A stretch of 31,753 nt of DNA from SKKC01 sp046542845 (GTDB lineage: Bacteria > Spirochaetota > Spirochaetia > DSM-27196 > SKKC01). The stretch lies in assembly GCA_046542845.1 (NCBI GenBank), contig JBKHAN010000028.1, positions 1-31,753 of the forward strand, in the 5' to 3' direction. Shown here one piece after another: positions 1-7,892 of the stretch (its first letter is position 1; every line of letters begins with the position of its first letter). The notes beneath the pieces are model-generated. The model was not told the origin of the DNA. It did no database searches and saw only the letters and a program-made list of their open reading frames with translations. A program made the translations under genes and the position numbers.

Positions 1-1
1 C

Positions 2-1540
2 GGGGCAGATGCGAAAACCGACACCGACATCCTCGTCTACGGGGCGACGAGCGCCGGAGTTATTGCCGCGGTCAAGGCGGCACGGCTCGGGCACCGGGTC
101 ATTCTCGCGCACCCCGGGCGCTTCGTCGGCGGCATGACCTCCGGCGGGCTTACCTATACCGATCTCGGCAACAAGGCCGTCATCGGCGGGCTCGCCCGCG
201 AGGTCTACCGCCGCATCGGGCGCCACTACGGCAAAGACGAGGCGTGGACCTTCGAGCCCTCGGTCGCCGAGGCTGTGTTCCACGACATGCTCAGCGAGGC
301 GGGGGTTACGCCGCGGTTCAACCTTTACGTAGACGCGGTGAGGCTCGCAGGCGGGCCGGGAAGCGCGATCCGCGAGGTGAGCTTTCGCGGCGGGCTTACG
401 GTTTCGGCGAAGTGGTGTGTGGACGCCACCTACGAGGGCGACCTTATGGCGCTCGCGGGGGTTCCCTACGCCACCGGCCGCGAGTCGAACGAGGAGTACG
501 GCGAGACCTACAACGGGGCTCAGATACGCGAGCACCACCAGTTTGACTGCGAGGTCTCTCCGTATCGCGTCGCGGGGGACCCGGCGAGCGGCCTCCTTCC
601 CTTCATTGTGCCGGAAGGCACCGCGTACGAGCAGGGGGCGGCCGATCCGCTTGTGCAGGCGTATAACTTCCGCGTATGCATGACCGATAATCCCGAGAAC
701 CGCGTTCCCTTTCCGAAGCCTGCCGGATACGACCCGGAGTGGTACGAACTCGCTGCGAGGTGGCTTTCGTGCACGTCGGCGCGGGTGTTCGAAAAGTTCG
801 ACCGGGTGACCCCGGAGAAAACCGACACCAACAACTTCGGCGCGGTCTCCACCGACTTCATAGGCGGGAACTGGGAGTGGCCCGATGCCTCGTACGAGAA
901 GCGCGAGGAGATCTTCCAGAATCACGTGCGCTGGCAGCAGGGACTGCACTGGTTCATGGCGAACGACGAACGCGTGCCGGAGGAGATCCGTCGCGAGTAC
1001 GCGACATGGGGGCTTGCCGCAGACGAGTTCACACAGACCGGGAACTGGCCGCATCAGCTGTACGTCCGCGAGGCGAGGCGCATGGTCGGTGACTACGTTA
1101 TCAGCGACCGGGACTGCCTCAGCGAGCGCCGCTGTGAGGACCCGGTGGGTATGGGCGCGTATAACATGGACTCGCATAACTGCCGCCGTATCGTAATAGA
1201 CGGTGTGGTGAGAAACGACGGGGACGTGCAGATCAAGCTCCCGCGTCCCTACGGGATTTCCTGGCGCGCCATTGTGCCACCCCGAGGGTCATGCACGAAC
1301 CTCGCGGTTCCCGTCTGCGCGTCGACCACGCACATCGCCTTCGGTTCGCTGCGCATGGAGCCTGTGTTCATGATTCTCGCCGAATCAGCGATAGAGGGAA
1401 TTGACCTGGCCGACGCGGCCGGTATCAATCTTCAGGATGTCTCATGGCCCTTGCTTCAGGAGCGTCTCGACGCTGCCGGGCAGATCTATGAGACAGATAT
1501 CGTAAACGACCGAAGCGGGAACCCGACAGCAGATGATTGA
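2..1540 (+). CDS. FAD-dependent oxidoreductase, 5' end outside the window
   Basis: The reading frame is open from base 2 and has no start codon before ATG 134. That ATG would cut through the nucleotide-binding fold, so the gene is truncated by the window edge. The visible N-terminus carries the Rossmann signature DILVYGATSAGVIAA followed by a GGMTSGGL segment, the layout of the FAD_oxidored family (PF12831; often annotated as FAD-dependent oxidoreductase or xanthan-lyase-like). Further in are YEGDLMALAGVPYATGRES and EARRMVGDY, also typical of that family. Members bind FAD; their substrates are mostly unknown and many lie in polysaccharide-use loci. The stop overlaps the start of the next gene by 8 bases, so the two are probably translationally coupled. 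The family call is firm; the substrate cannot be read from the sequence. Confidence 0.85.
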   Translation, partial: GADAKTDTDILVYGATSAGVIAAVKAARLGHRVILAHPGRFVGGMTSGGLTYTDLGNKAVIGGLAREVYRRIGRHYGKDEAWTFEPSVAEAVFHDMLSEAGVTPRFNLYVDAVRLAGGPGSAIREVSFRGGLTVSAKWCVDATYEGDLMALAGVPYATGRESNEEYGETYNGAQIREHHQFDCEVSPYRVAGDPASGLLPFIVPEGTAYEQGAADPLVQAYNFRVCMTDNPENRVPFPKPAGYDPEWYELAARWLSCTSARVFEKFDRVTPEKTDTNNFGAVSTDFIGGNWEWPDASYEKREEIFQNHVRWQQGLHWFMANDERVPEEIRREYATWGLAADEFTQTGNWPHQLYVREARRMVGDYVISDRDCLSERRCEDPVGMGAYNMDSHNCRRIVIDGVVRNDGDVQIKLPRPYGISWRAIVPPRGSCTNLAVPVCASTTHIAFGSLRMEPVFMILAESAIEGIDLADAAGINLQDVSWPLLQERLDAAGQIYETDIVNDRSGNPTADD

Positions 1541-2174
1541 CCTCATAGCCTTCGACTACGGCGGGGTCATTGCCGAGTTCATAGGCCCGGAGGTCACGCA
1601 TCAGATGTCGCGCGTGGCCGGCGCTCAGCACGGACGTTTCGTGCACGCGCTGTGGAAGCACCGCGGGGGATACGACTGCGGTGACCTCGGCGCTACCGAA
1701 TACTGGAGTCGGGTCATACACGAGGCGGTCGATCATCCCCCGGCTGACATAGACGGTGTTATTGAACGGTTGCTGATACTCGACGCCACCGGCTGGACCC
1801 GGGTCCGGCCACAGATCGTCGGGTGGATGCAGGAACTCAAAGCCGCCGGATACCGCCTCGCGCTCGTTTCAAACATGGCAACGGCGACCTTCGATATGGC
1901 GCTCGCGCATTCGGCGTGGATTCGGCACATGGACACCCTCATCGTCTCCGGCCGGCTCGGGATCAACAAACCCGACAGGCGCATTTTCGAGGAAGTGCTC
2001 AGGCAGACAGGCGTTGAGCCCGACCGCACGCTCTTTCTCGACGACCTGCCGCACAACGTCGAGGGCGCGCGCGCAGCCGGGCTTCGCTCAATTCATTTCA
2101 CCGATCCTTCGCGCCTCGCACTGGCGCTCGGAGAGGACTTTCCGGGTATACCGGTGAGTGCCTTGTGGGTTTAG
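1533..2174 (+). CDS. HAD-superfamily hydrolase (subfamily IA, YihX-like)
   Basis: This 213-residue protein shows all four HAD motifs. Motif I is FDYGGVIAEF, with the nucleophilic Asp at residue 8; the usual second Asp is Gly, as in YihX-type and epoxide-hydrolase-N-like members that have DxG in this position. Motif II is the Ser of LVSNMA, motif III the Lys of GINKPDRRIFEE, and motif IV is FLDDLPHNVEGA. The helical cap lies between motifs I and II. The likely activity is hydrolysis of a small sugar or metabolite phosphate in the cytoplasm. It overlaps the upstream oxidoreductase gene by 8 bases, and its stop overlaps the stop of the convergent GH38 gene by 4 bases. The exact substrate is unknown; proximity to the glycoside locus makes a sugar phosphate a reasonable guess only. 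Confidence 0.85.
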   Translation: MIDLIAFDYGGVIAEFIGPEVTHQMSRVAGAQHGRFVHALWKHRGGYDCGDLGATEYWSRVIHEAVDHPPADIDGVIERLLILDATGWTRVRPQIVGWMQELKAAGYRLALVSNMATATFDMALAHSAWIRHMDTLIVSGRLGINKPDRRIFEEVLRQTGVEPDRTLFLDDLPHNVEGARAAGLRSIHFTDPSRLALALGEDFPGIPVSALWV

Positions 2175-5100
2175 TCCGCGTCTGCGCGGTACCCGGCACG
2201 CGCGAGGTCAAGCACATAGTCGTCGAGTCGCTTTGTTACCCGTGCTTCGTTGAGCAGGTCGCCGAGCTCGCACAGGCGGGTAAACAGATCAACAGGTTCA
2301 TCGACGGGTAGACGGTTTCCATTCTTCCATTCTTCGAGTCGGAATCGGTTCAACTCGTATGAGATTTCCGCTTCGAGGCGTTCCCGTTCGAGACTTGAGA
2401 TTCGTGAGCGTCGCGCGAGCGCCTCAGGATCGGAGAGATCAATGGTCGGAGGTCTGCCGGGCTTGAGCGTTTCGATCTCTGCGATCAGGCCCTTCAGTCG
2501 GGTTACTTCGGCATTGAGCTCGTGTTCGTCGAGGGGTGCCGGGACGGCTTCACGGTCGGCACGGGGCACAATCGCGTCGAAGGGGGACTGTATCGGGAGG
2601 GGATGCACTGAGTGTGTTCGATATTGCGGGGCATCGCCAGAAACTATACGGAGGCTCACAATCTTCCACGGCAGGATGGTCAAGCGCGCGAGCGTCCCGG
2701 TTACCACCGGAGCCCCGGTGACACCGTCTGTATCCTCCGTGCGTTCATCCGCCGAGACCGTCTGACAGCTTTCTATGCCGCAGGGTTCGTCGATCTCGAC
2801 GAGCTGGGGTGTTGCGGTTCCATTCCAGAGGCGAAGCACGTACCCCGGACCGTGTTCGGCTGACTTGAGGGCACTGAGCCCCACAGCTCCGCGTATATCC
2901 GGCCCCTGTACAGCCGGTGCGCTGCCCGCCGGGGGTGCTTTTGCCGCTGTCGCTTTTGCCGCTGACGCTTTTGCCGCGCGCGCTTTTGCCGCGGGCGCCT
3001 CCTCCGCAGGCGCCTGCGTCCACACCGGACAGGTAAACGCCTCTGCCTCCCGGAGGAGCGTCGCGTCGCTGCAGTCGCCGACGGCGACCGCGAGATCCCA
3101 GCGCAGGCGGCGGATGCACTGCGCGTCCGGGGTAAATATGAGCGGCCCGGCGTCGCCGATTCTCGACTGAAGGTCGGGGCGGGCGAGCCAGCCGACTGAG
3201 CGCAGGAGCGTCAGGGCTATAGTGCTGCCTTCAGGCAGCGGCTCGACTTCGTGTATCCCCCGCACATACACCGCGCAGCCCTGCTGGTCGCGCTCCCGTC
3301 GCACTGCGGCGTAGCGCTGCATGGGAACCTGTGTATTCGGATCCCGTTCGCGCGCCCCCAGCATGACACGGGCAACTGAAGCCGGCAGGGCCTCGTCGCT
3401 GTCTGTCGCCGCTCGGGAGAACGCGGTGCGGTCCTGCGCAAACTGCGTCTCGTGCACAAGGGCGTCGCTGTTCAGGTCAGTCGGAAAGAGCATGCGCAAC
3501 CGGTGGTCTTTGACGCGGTTGGTCATTTCAACGTGTATCGACACCAGGGGTGAGGCGGCTTCGAAGGAGTAGCTGACGGTGATCTCCTGCCCTACGCGAG
3601 TGCCGCTCCGTGCTGAGCGGTCCGGGGTAAGGCGCTCGGGCAGGTCAAGCCGATATCGAACGCGGATGCTCGCACTGTGCGACCCTGTTCGTATCCACCG
3701 CCGTTCGGGGTCCGGCAGGGGCGTGATCCTCAGGTTGTCCTGAGGTGCTGAGTAGTTGTAGGTGTCACCCGCATCACCATCGTCAACGACGGCGCAGAGC
3801 CCGCGCATTACAACGGAGCCATTGCGCGAGGCGAGGTCAAGCGTCCCGCCGGCGTTCACGGTAGCAATGTAGGTGCGCGTCCGGACCTCATAGCGTTCTT
3901 CATCGATCTCAATCGGCGGTATGTCTTCACACCGTGTCAGCTCACCGGGTCGGCTCAGCGAGAGCGCCGGCAGCGAGTACACCTCGTCGACGGACGACCC
4001 GGACTTCCCGACTGTCAGGTAGCGACGGTGCGGTGACGGGTTAAACACCCAGCCCGATTCGGTCGGAAGGAACTCCGCAGCGAGTGCGAGTAACTCGGAC
4101 TCGAGCTCGCTGAAGCGGTACTCCATGTCGGTGTGCACCGGGTCGACACTGACCCCGCACAGCGAATCGTGGGGATGGTTTTGAAGCAGTTTTCGCCACA
4201 ACCCGGTTATTCTGCCCTGTATTTCTGTTCGCGACCCTGGTGGTACCGACCGCAGGCACAGGGCGGCAAGCGGTTCAACGTAGCGGGACAAAAGCATCTG
4301 GCAGCGAAAATTGAACACCTTCAGGTAGGTCCTCGCCGAGAGAACGCCCGGGAACACCGATATGTAGCTTCCCGAATACAATCGTCCCGACACCTGCCGG
4401 CACACGCCACCCTGAGCCTGCCATTCCTCAAGCTCGGCGAAGTACTCCTCCAGCGAACACTGTCGTACCGCGTCCGTCGAAAGACTCGCCGCAATCCCCG
4501 TGCCGGCCTCCTTCAGACTGCGGAGCAGGGAAGGAATATCCTCCGGTCGTCGTTCCTGGTCGTACCCGTTGAGGAGGAGCAGTAGCCCGCTCGTGGCGAA
4601 GGGGGCAAGACGCTCGACCGACCACGAGATGCGGGTGGAGGCGAGCTCGGGGATGCGCGCGAGCTGCATTGCGTTTCGATAGCTGTCTACCAGATACGAG
4701 GTCAGCGCTTCAGTGCCGTCGGGGCTCTTCCAGCGAAGCTCGCAGGCGAGTTGTTCCGGTGGCAGGGGAATGCCGCGCCATACCGTCAGGAACCGTATGC
4801 CGAACAGGCGGTGTATCTGCGCGGTTTGCGCGGTCTGCCCGAAGCTGTCGGGAAGCCAGCCGACCATGCAGGGCTCACCGACCTGCCGCGCGTCGTCGAG
4901 GCCAATCAGCAGATTGCGGATCAACGACTCGCCCGACGCCAGGTTCCAGTCCGGTTGCTGATAGTAGGGCCCGAGCGCAATCTGTCCGCGCCTGACGGCC
5001 GCGTGTATGTCCGGCAGAAGCGTTGAGTCCTGAAGGTCGGAAAGCAGGATGGTCTGTCCATCGAGAAGAAAGCGGTATCCGGAATCCTCGCGGCATCGTG

Positions 5101-5221
5101 AAAGCAGTGCGCGAAAGAAGTCGCTGAGCCACCGTTTCGTATACCGCGACGGGAGGTACCATTCGCGGTCCCAGTGGGTATGCGACACGATTCGAAGCCG
5201 GAGCTCTGGTGCGGTGTTCAC
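2171..5221 (-). CDS. GH38 alpha-mannosidase (mannosylglycerate-hydrolase-like)
   Basis: A 1016-residue glycoside hydrolase family 38 enzyme. The N-terminal catalytic barrel opens with HTHWDREW (His16 and Asp18 as zinc ligands). GWLPDSFGQ carries the probable nucleophile Asp125, FLTVWRGI follows, and QNHPHDSLCG near residues 347-356 supplies a further zinc ligand region. Beta-rich domains fill the C-terminal half, interrupted at residues about 740-765 by an Ala/Lys-rich linker of four AAKAx units. There is no signal peptide, so the enzyme should be cytoplasmic and act on imported mannosides. The motif set is closest to bacterial MngB-like enzymes. I prefer the GTG at 5221 because a TATAGT box lies 7 nt upstream; an in-frame TTG at 5257 would fall in the -35 box. 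It is divergent from the LacI gene, which probably controls it. Confidence 0.88.
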   Translation of the reverse strand: MNTAPELRLRIVSHTHWDREWYLPSRYTKRWLSDFFRALLSRCREDSGYRFLLDGQTILLSDLQDSTLLPDIHAAVRRGQIALGPYYQQPDWNLASGESLIRNLLIGLDDARQVGEPCMVGWLPDSFGQTAQTAQIHRLFGIRFLTVWRGIPLPPEQLACELRWKSPDGTEALTSYLVDSYRNAMQLARIPELASTRISWSVERLAPFATSGLLLLLNGYDQERRPEDIPSLLRSLKEAGTGIAASLSTDAVRQCSLEEYFAELEEWQAQGGVCRQVSGRLYSGSYISVFPGVLSARTYLKVFNFRCQMLLSRYVEPLAALCLRSVPPGSRTEIQGRITGLWRKLLQNHPHDSLCGVSVDPVHTDMEYRFSELESELLALAAEFLPTESGWVFNPSPHRRYLTVGKSGSSVDEVYSLPALSLSRPGELTRCEDIPPIEIDEERYEVRTRTYIATVNAGGTLDLASRNGSVVMRGLCAVVDDGDAGDTYNYSAPQDNLRITPLPDPERRWIRTGSHSASIRVRYRLDLPERLTPDRSARSGTRVGQEITVSYSFEAASPLVSIHVEMTNRVKDHRLRMLFPTDLNSDALVHETQFAQDRTAFSRAATDSDEALPASVARVMLGARERDPNTQVPMQRYAAVRRERDQQGCAVYVRGIHEVEPLPEGSTIALTLLRSVGWLARPDLQSRIGDAGPLIFTPDAQCIRRLRWDLAVAVGDCSDATLLREAEAFTCPVWTQAPAEEAPAAKARAAKASAAKATAAKAPPAGSAPAVQGPDIRGAVGLSALKSAEHGPGYVLRLWNGTATPQLVEIDEPCGIESCQTVSADERTEDTDGVTGAPVVTGTLARLTILPWKIVSLRIVSGDAPQYRTHSVHPLPIQSPFDAIVPRADREAVPAPLDEHELNAEVTRLKGLIAEIETLKPGRPPTIDLSDPEALARRSRISSLERERLEAEISYELNRFRLEEWKNGNRLPVDEPVDLFTRLCELGDLLNEARVTKRLDDYVLDLARAGYRADAD
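2937..2996 (-). repeat. Four tandem 15-bp repeats inside the GH38 gene
   Basis: Four back-to-back copies of a 15-base unit, GCTTTTGCCGC plus four variable bases on the plus strand, lie at 2937-2951, 2952-2966, 2967-2981 and 2982-2996. They encode the AAKAx pentapeptide repeat of the GH38 interdomain linker. The unit length is a multiple of three, so copy-number change would lengthen or shorten the linker without shifting the frame. Confidence 0.9.
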
Positions 5222-5228
5222 ATTGGGT

Positions 5229-5257
5229 ACTATAGAATCAGTGCGGTGAGTCTGCAA
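5229..5257 (-). promoter_or_regulatory. Promoter of the GH38 gene
   Basis: On the minus strand TTGCAG (5257-5252) is separated by exactly 17 bases from TATAGT (5234-5229). Seven bases later comes the GTG start at 5221. This geometry places the transcription start at or next to the start codon, so the mRNA is probably leaderless. No Shine-Dalgarno sequence is visible. Confidence 0.6.
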
Positions 5258-5264
5258 TATGTAC

Positions 5265-5303
5265 TTTCTGCAAATTGCAATAATCTTTGCAAATATGCAG
5301 AAA
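5265..5303. promoter_or_regulatory. Candidate LacI-family operator region (nested inverted repeats)
   Basis: The divergent gap between GH38 and the LacI gene is AT-rich and dyad-symmetric. Outer arms TTTCTGCA (5265-5272) and TGCAGAAA (5296-5303) are perfect inverted repeats. Inside lie two small palindromes, TTGCAA (5275-5280) and TTTGCAAA (5286-5293). The element sits directly upstream of the GH38 -35 box and just before the LacI promoter, where a regulator could control both directions. That the adjacent LacI protein binds here is an inference. Confidence 0.55.
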
Positions 5304-5307
5304 AAAG

Positions 5308-5336
5308 TTGACCGCTTCTGAAAGTGGGTGTACCGT
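5308..5336 (+). promoter_or_regulatory. Probable promoter of the LacI-led operon
   Basis: TTGACC (5308-5313) is a good -35 match, followed after 17 bases by TACCGT (5331-5336), a weak -10. The start codon at 5346 follows 9 bases later, implying a leader of only a few bases. This also argues against the upstream GTG at 5328 as the start. Confidence 0.45.
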
Positions 5337-5345
5337 CAGGGCGTA

Positions 5346-6371
5346 ATGGATGACCGGGTAACGCTCGAAACAGTTGCAAAAGAAGCCGGCGTAAGCCAGT
5401 CCACCGTAAGCCGGGTGTTGAATCAGCCGTCCAAGGTGAACGAGCGGACGCGTCGCGACGTCTATGCTGCCCTCGACCGTCACGGGTATCGGCCCCGGGC
5501 TCAGGTGCGGGACACCGACGCACGGAAGTACATCATTGGCGTGGCAATTCACGATTTCCACCTGTCGCTGTTTGCCGACCTGTTCCGGGCTCTCGAAGAC
5601 GAGCTTTCACCGAGTACATACGATCTCATGATTATCAATATGCGTGGTGAACGCGATGTGCACGCGTTCTTTCGAAACCATTCGGAATACCGGGACAAGA
5701 TTGATGCGCTGATCGCATTCTCTGCGACACTCGAGCGTGAGGGAGCGGACTACCTCGAATCGATCGGCATGCCGGTCGTCCTTATGCAGGGACGGTGTCA
5801 GCACGCGAAATCAATAAGCACGAATAATTTTCTCGGCGGGCACGATGCGGCAGCTCATCTGCTTGCCTGCGGTTATCAGAAACCGGCCTTTGTCGGGTGG
5901 CGGCGTCGTGACCACAGGCTCACCGCACGCTACTCCGGCTTTCGGACCGCGCTCGAGGAAGCCGGGATCGACGCTGCGACGCTTGCAACCTCCTATAAGC
6001 CGCTGTCGGTCGAGGGCGGATACGCAGCCGCCGAAGAGCTGTTCAGCGGTCCCGCGACCCCTCCGGATTCGATCTTTTTCGCCTGCGACAGTATGGCAAT
6101 CGGCGGCCTTCGCTATCTTCGCCGTGCAGGCGTGCAGGTTCCCGGCAGCGTCGGGGTTATCGGCTTCGACGATATCGAGGCGGCGTCTGCTGTCGGTCTG
6201 ACAACCATGAAGCAGTTTATCGATCGGAAGGCGCATATGGCCATCAGCTACCTGCTGTCGCGACTCGAAGGGGCGGAGCGCGAAGTCGACTTTGAAGAGG
6301 TCAGTATTTCTCCGCTGCTGGTACAGCGGGAAACGACGGAAATGCGGAAGAACCGGGATATACCCGGGTAG
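5346..6371 (+). CDS. LacI-family transcriptional regulator
   Basis: A 341-residue repressor of the LacI/GalR family. The N-terminal helix-turn-helix reads VTLETVAKEAGVSQSTVSRVLN, followed by the hinge helix region. A periplasmic-binding-protein-like effector domain fills the rest, including DSMAIGGLRYLRRAG and VIGFDDIEAAS, which are characteristic of the family. I choose ATG 5346 because the in-frame GTG 5328 has no ribosome site and lies upstream of the predicted transcription start, and because family members start close to the helix-turn-helix. It is divergent from GH38 and lies 26 bases upstream of the solute-binding protein gene. It is therefore the likely local regulator of the mannosidase and the import operon. 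The effector is presumably the imported solute or a breakdown product. Confidence 0.92.
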   Translation: MDDRVTLETVAKEAGVSQSTVSRVLNQPSKVNERTRRDVYAALDRHGYRPRAQVRDTDARKYIIGVAIHDFHLSLFADLFRALEDELSPSTYDLMIINMRGERDVHAFFRNHSEYRDKIDALIAFSATLEREGADYLESIGMPVVLMQGRCQHAKSISTNNFLGGHDAAAHLLACGYQKPAFVGWRRRDHRLTARYSGFRTALEEAGIDAATLATSYKPLSVEGGYAAAEELFSGPATPPDSIFFACDSMAIGGLRYLRRAGVQVPGSVGVIGFDDIEAASAVGLTTMKQFIDRKAHMAISYLLSRLEGAEREVDFEEVSISPLLVQRETTEMRKNRDIPG

Positions 6372-6397
6372 AGAACACACAGCAAAGGAGGGACCGA

Positions 6398-7795
6398 ATG
6401 AAAACATTACGGTTCATTATGGTGTCGGTACTTGTACTGACGTTTATGTCAGCACCGCTGTTTGCGGGGGGTGACGCTGAGGAACCGGCGCAGGAGGAGC
6501 AGGGGGCCACCGAAGAGCGCTCGATCACCTTCTGGACGACCGAAGAGCAGCCCGAACGCATGGAGCGGCAGGAGGAGATTGCCGAGGATTTTTTTGAGGA
6601 AACCGGGATACGGGTGGATGTTGTACCGGTAACCGAATCGGCCATGGGCGAACGGGTAACCGCAGCGTTTGCCGCCGGGGAACTTCCCGACGTCATATAT
6701 CATCCGCTTGCGTATACGTTAACCTGGATGAACGCGGGAATACTCGACAGCCTCGCTGCAACCGAGGTCGTAGAAGCGCTGGATGCGGATACCTACAGCC
6801 AGGGTGTCCTTGACCTGGTGGACATCGGCGGCGAGTACGCAGCGGTGCCGGCAGACGGCTGGGCACAGCTTCTGGTGTATCGGCAGGACCTGTTCGAAGA
6901 GCGCGGTCTTGACACACCCGATTCATACGAAAGCATTCTTGAAGCGGTAGAAGAGTTTCATGACCCGCCGGAAATGTTCGGATTTGTTGCGGCAACCGAT
7001 CCTGGTGAGATCTACATGATGCAGGTATTCGAGCACATAGCGCTGGCGAATGGTGCAGACGTTGTCGACGATGATGGCAATATCACCATGAACACGCCGG
7101 AAATGCGCGAGGCATTCCTGTTCTACCGCGAGCTGGTCGAAGCGAGCCCTCCGGGAGACCTGTTCTGGCAGCAGTCGCGCGACCTCTATCATGACGATCG
7201 CACGCCCATGATCATATGGTCACCGTTCATCCTTCATGGTCTCGCGGGGCTTCGCGACGGAGTGCCTGTCACCATGTTCGACGATCCCACGAGTTCGGAG
7301 CTTGCCGGCATGACCGGGTTTGCGACCAATCTTTCCGGTCCGAACAACCCGGACGGAGCCGGATGGACCGACGTTCGCTACTTTGGTATCACCGTGGATG
7401 CGGACATCGAGGCGGCACAGCAGTTCGTGCAGTACAAGATGGATGAAGCCTACCTCGATACCCTCGAAGTGGCAGCCGTCGGAAAGCACCCCGTTCGCCT
7501 TGGAACCTCCGACGAACCGAATCGCTTCGTCGACGGCTGGGCAGACCTGGAGATTGGTGAAGACCGTTCGGGTGTCATGTCCGATTTCTACGAAGAAGAT
7601 GTAATACAGTCAATCTTTGACGGTCTTCAGACCGGTACCCGATGGGGATTCGGACGGGGCTATGGAGAGGTCACGGCGGTGCTCTACGATACTCGCATTG
7701 TGGCCCAGATCCTTCGTGAGTTTCTCGACGGTGAACACACGGTTGACGAAGCCCTCGAGATTCTTCAGTCGGAAGTCGAACGACTGGTAGAGTAG
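6398..7795 (+). CDS. ABC transporter family 1 extracellular solute-binding protein
   Basis: A 465-residue sugar-type binding protein (SBP_bac_1 family). The N-terminus is a signal peptide of about 24 residues, MKTLRF followed by a hydrophobic core and a likely cleavage after LFA. No lipobox cysteine is seen, so it looks soluble in the periplasm. A short acidic linker (EEPAQEEQGATEERS) leads into the first binding lobe. A segment containing DGWAQLLVYRQDLFEERG is typical of the family. An excellent AAGGAGG ribosome site lies 9 bases before ATG 6398. The gene follows the LacI gene and precedes two permease genes, separated from the latter by a strong hairpin terminator that should make this protein more abundant than the membrane components. 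Confidence 0.92.
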   Translation: MKTLRFIMVSVLVLTFMSAPLFAGGDAEEPAQEEQGATEERSITFWTTEEQPERMERQEEIAEDFFEETGIRVDVVPVTESAMGERVTAAFAAGELPDVIYHPLAYTLTWMNAGILDSLAATEVVEALDADTYSQGVLDLVDIGGEYAAVPADGWAQLLVYRQDLFEERGLDTPDSYESILEAVEEFHDPPEMFGFVAATDPGEIYMMQVFEHIALANGADVVDDDGNITMNTPEMREAFLFYRELVEASPPGDLFWQQSRDLYHDDRTPMIIWSPFILHGLAGLRDGVPVTMFDDPTSSELAGMTGFATNLSGPNNPDGAGWTDVRYFGITVDADIEAAQQFVQYKMDEAYLDTLEVAAVGKHPVRLGTSDEPNRFVDGWADLEIGEDRSGVMSDFYEEDVIQSIFDGLQTGTRWGFGRGYGEVTAVLYDTRIVAQILREFLDGEHTVDEALEILQSEVERLVE

Positions 7796-7820
7796 ATCAG
7801 ACACACGCGCATGAGCGCAG

Positions 7821-7855
7821 GGACGGGGCACGGCTGTGTCCCGTCCTCTTTTATT
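7821..7855 (+). terminator. Intrinsic (partial) terminator between binding protein and permease genes
   Basis: Arms GGACGGGGCAC (7821-7831) and GTGTCCCGTCC (7836-7846) can form an 11-bp stem, including one G-T pair, around a GGCT loop. TCTTTTATT follows. It lies 25 bases after the binding-protein stop and before the permease ribosome site. This is the usual place for a leaky terminator that sets subunit stoichiometry in sugar ABC operons. Confidence 0.85.
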
Positions 7856-7892
7856 ATCGCGCCCGAACGGGCCTGTTCACGTGGAGGTAGGT

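Noticed and set aside
2937..2996. Phase-variable switch in GH38
   Set aside because: The repeat unit is 15 bases, so copy-number change would not shift the frame; only linker length would vary.
5222..5257. TTG 5257 as GH38 start
   Set aside because: TTG 5257 forms the -35 box of a well-spaced promoter and has no ribosome site; the catalytic HTHWD motif is preserved with GTG 5221.
7836..7892. Upstream extension of the first permease to a GTG at 7836
   Set aside because: It would begin inside the terminator hairpin, whereas GTG 7893 has a GGAGG site at the right distance and gives a normal permease N-terminus.
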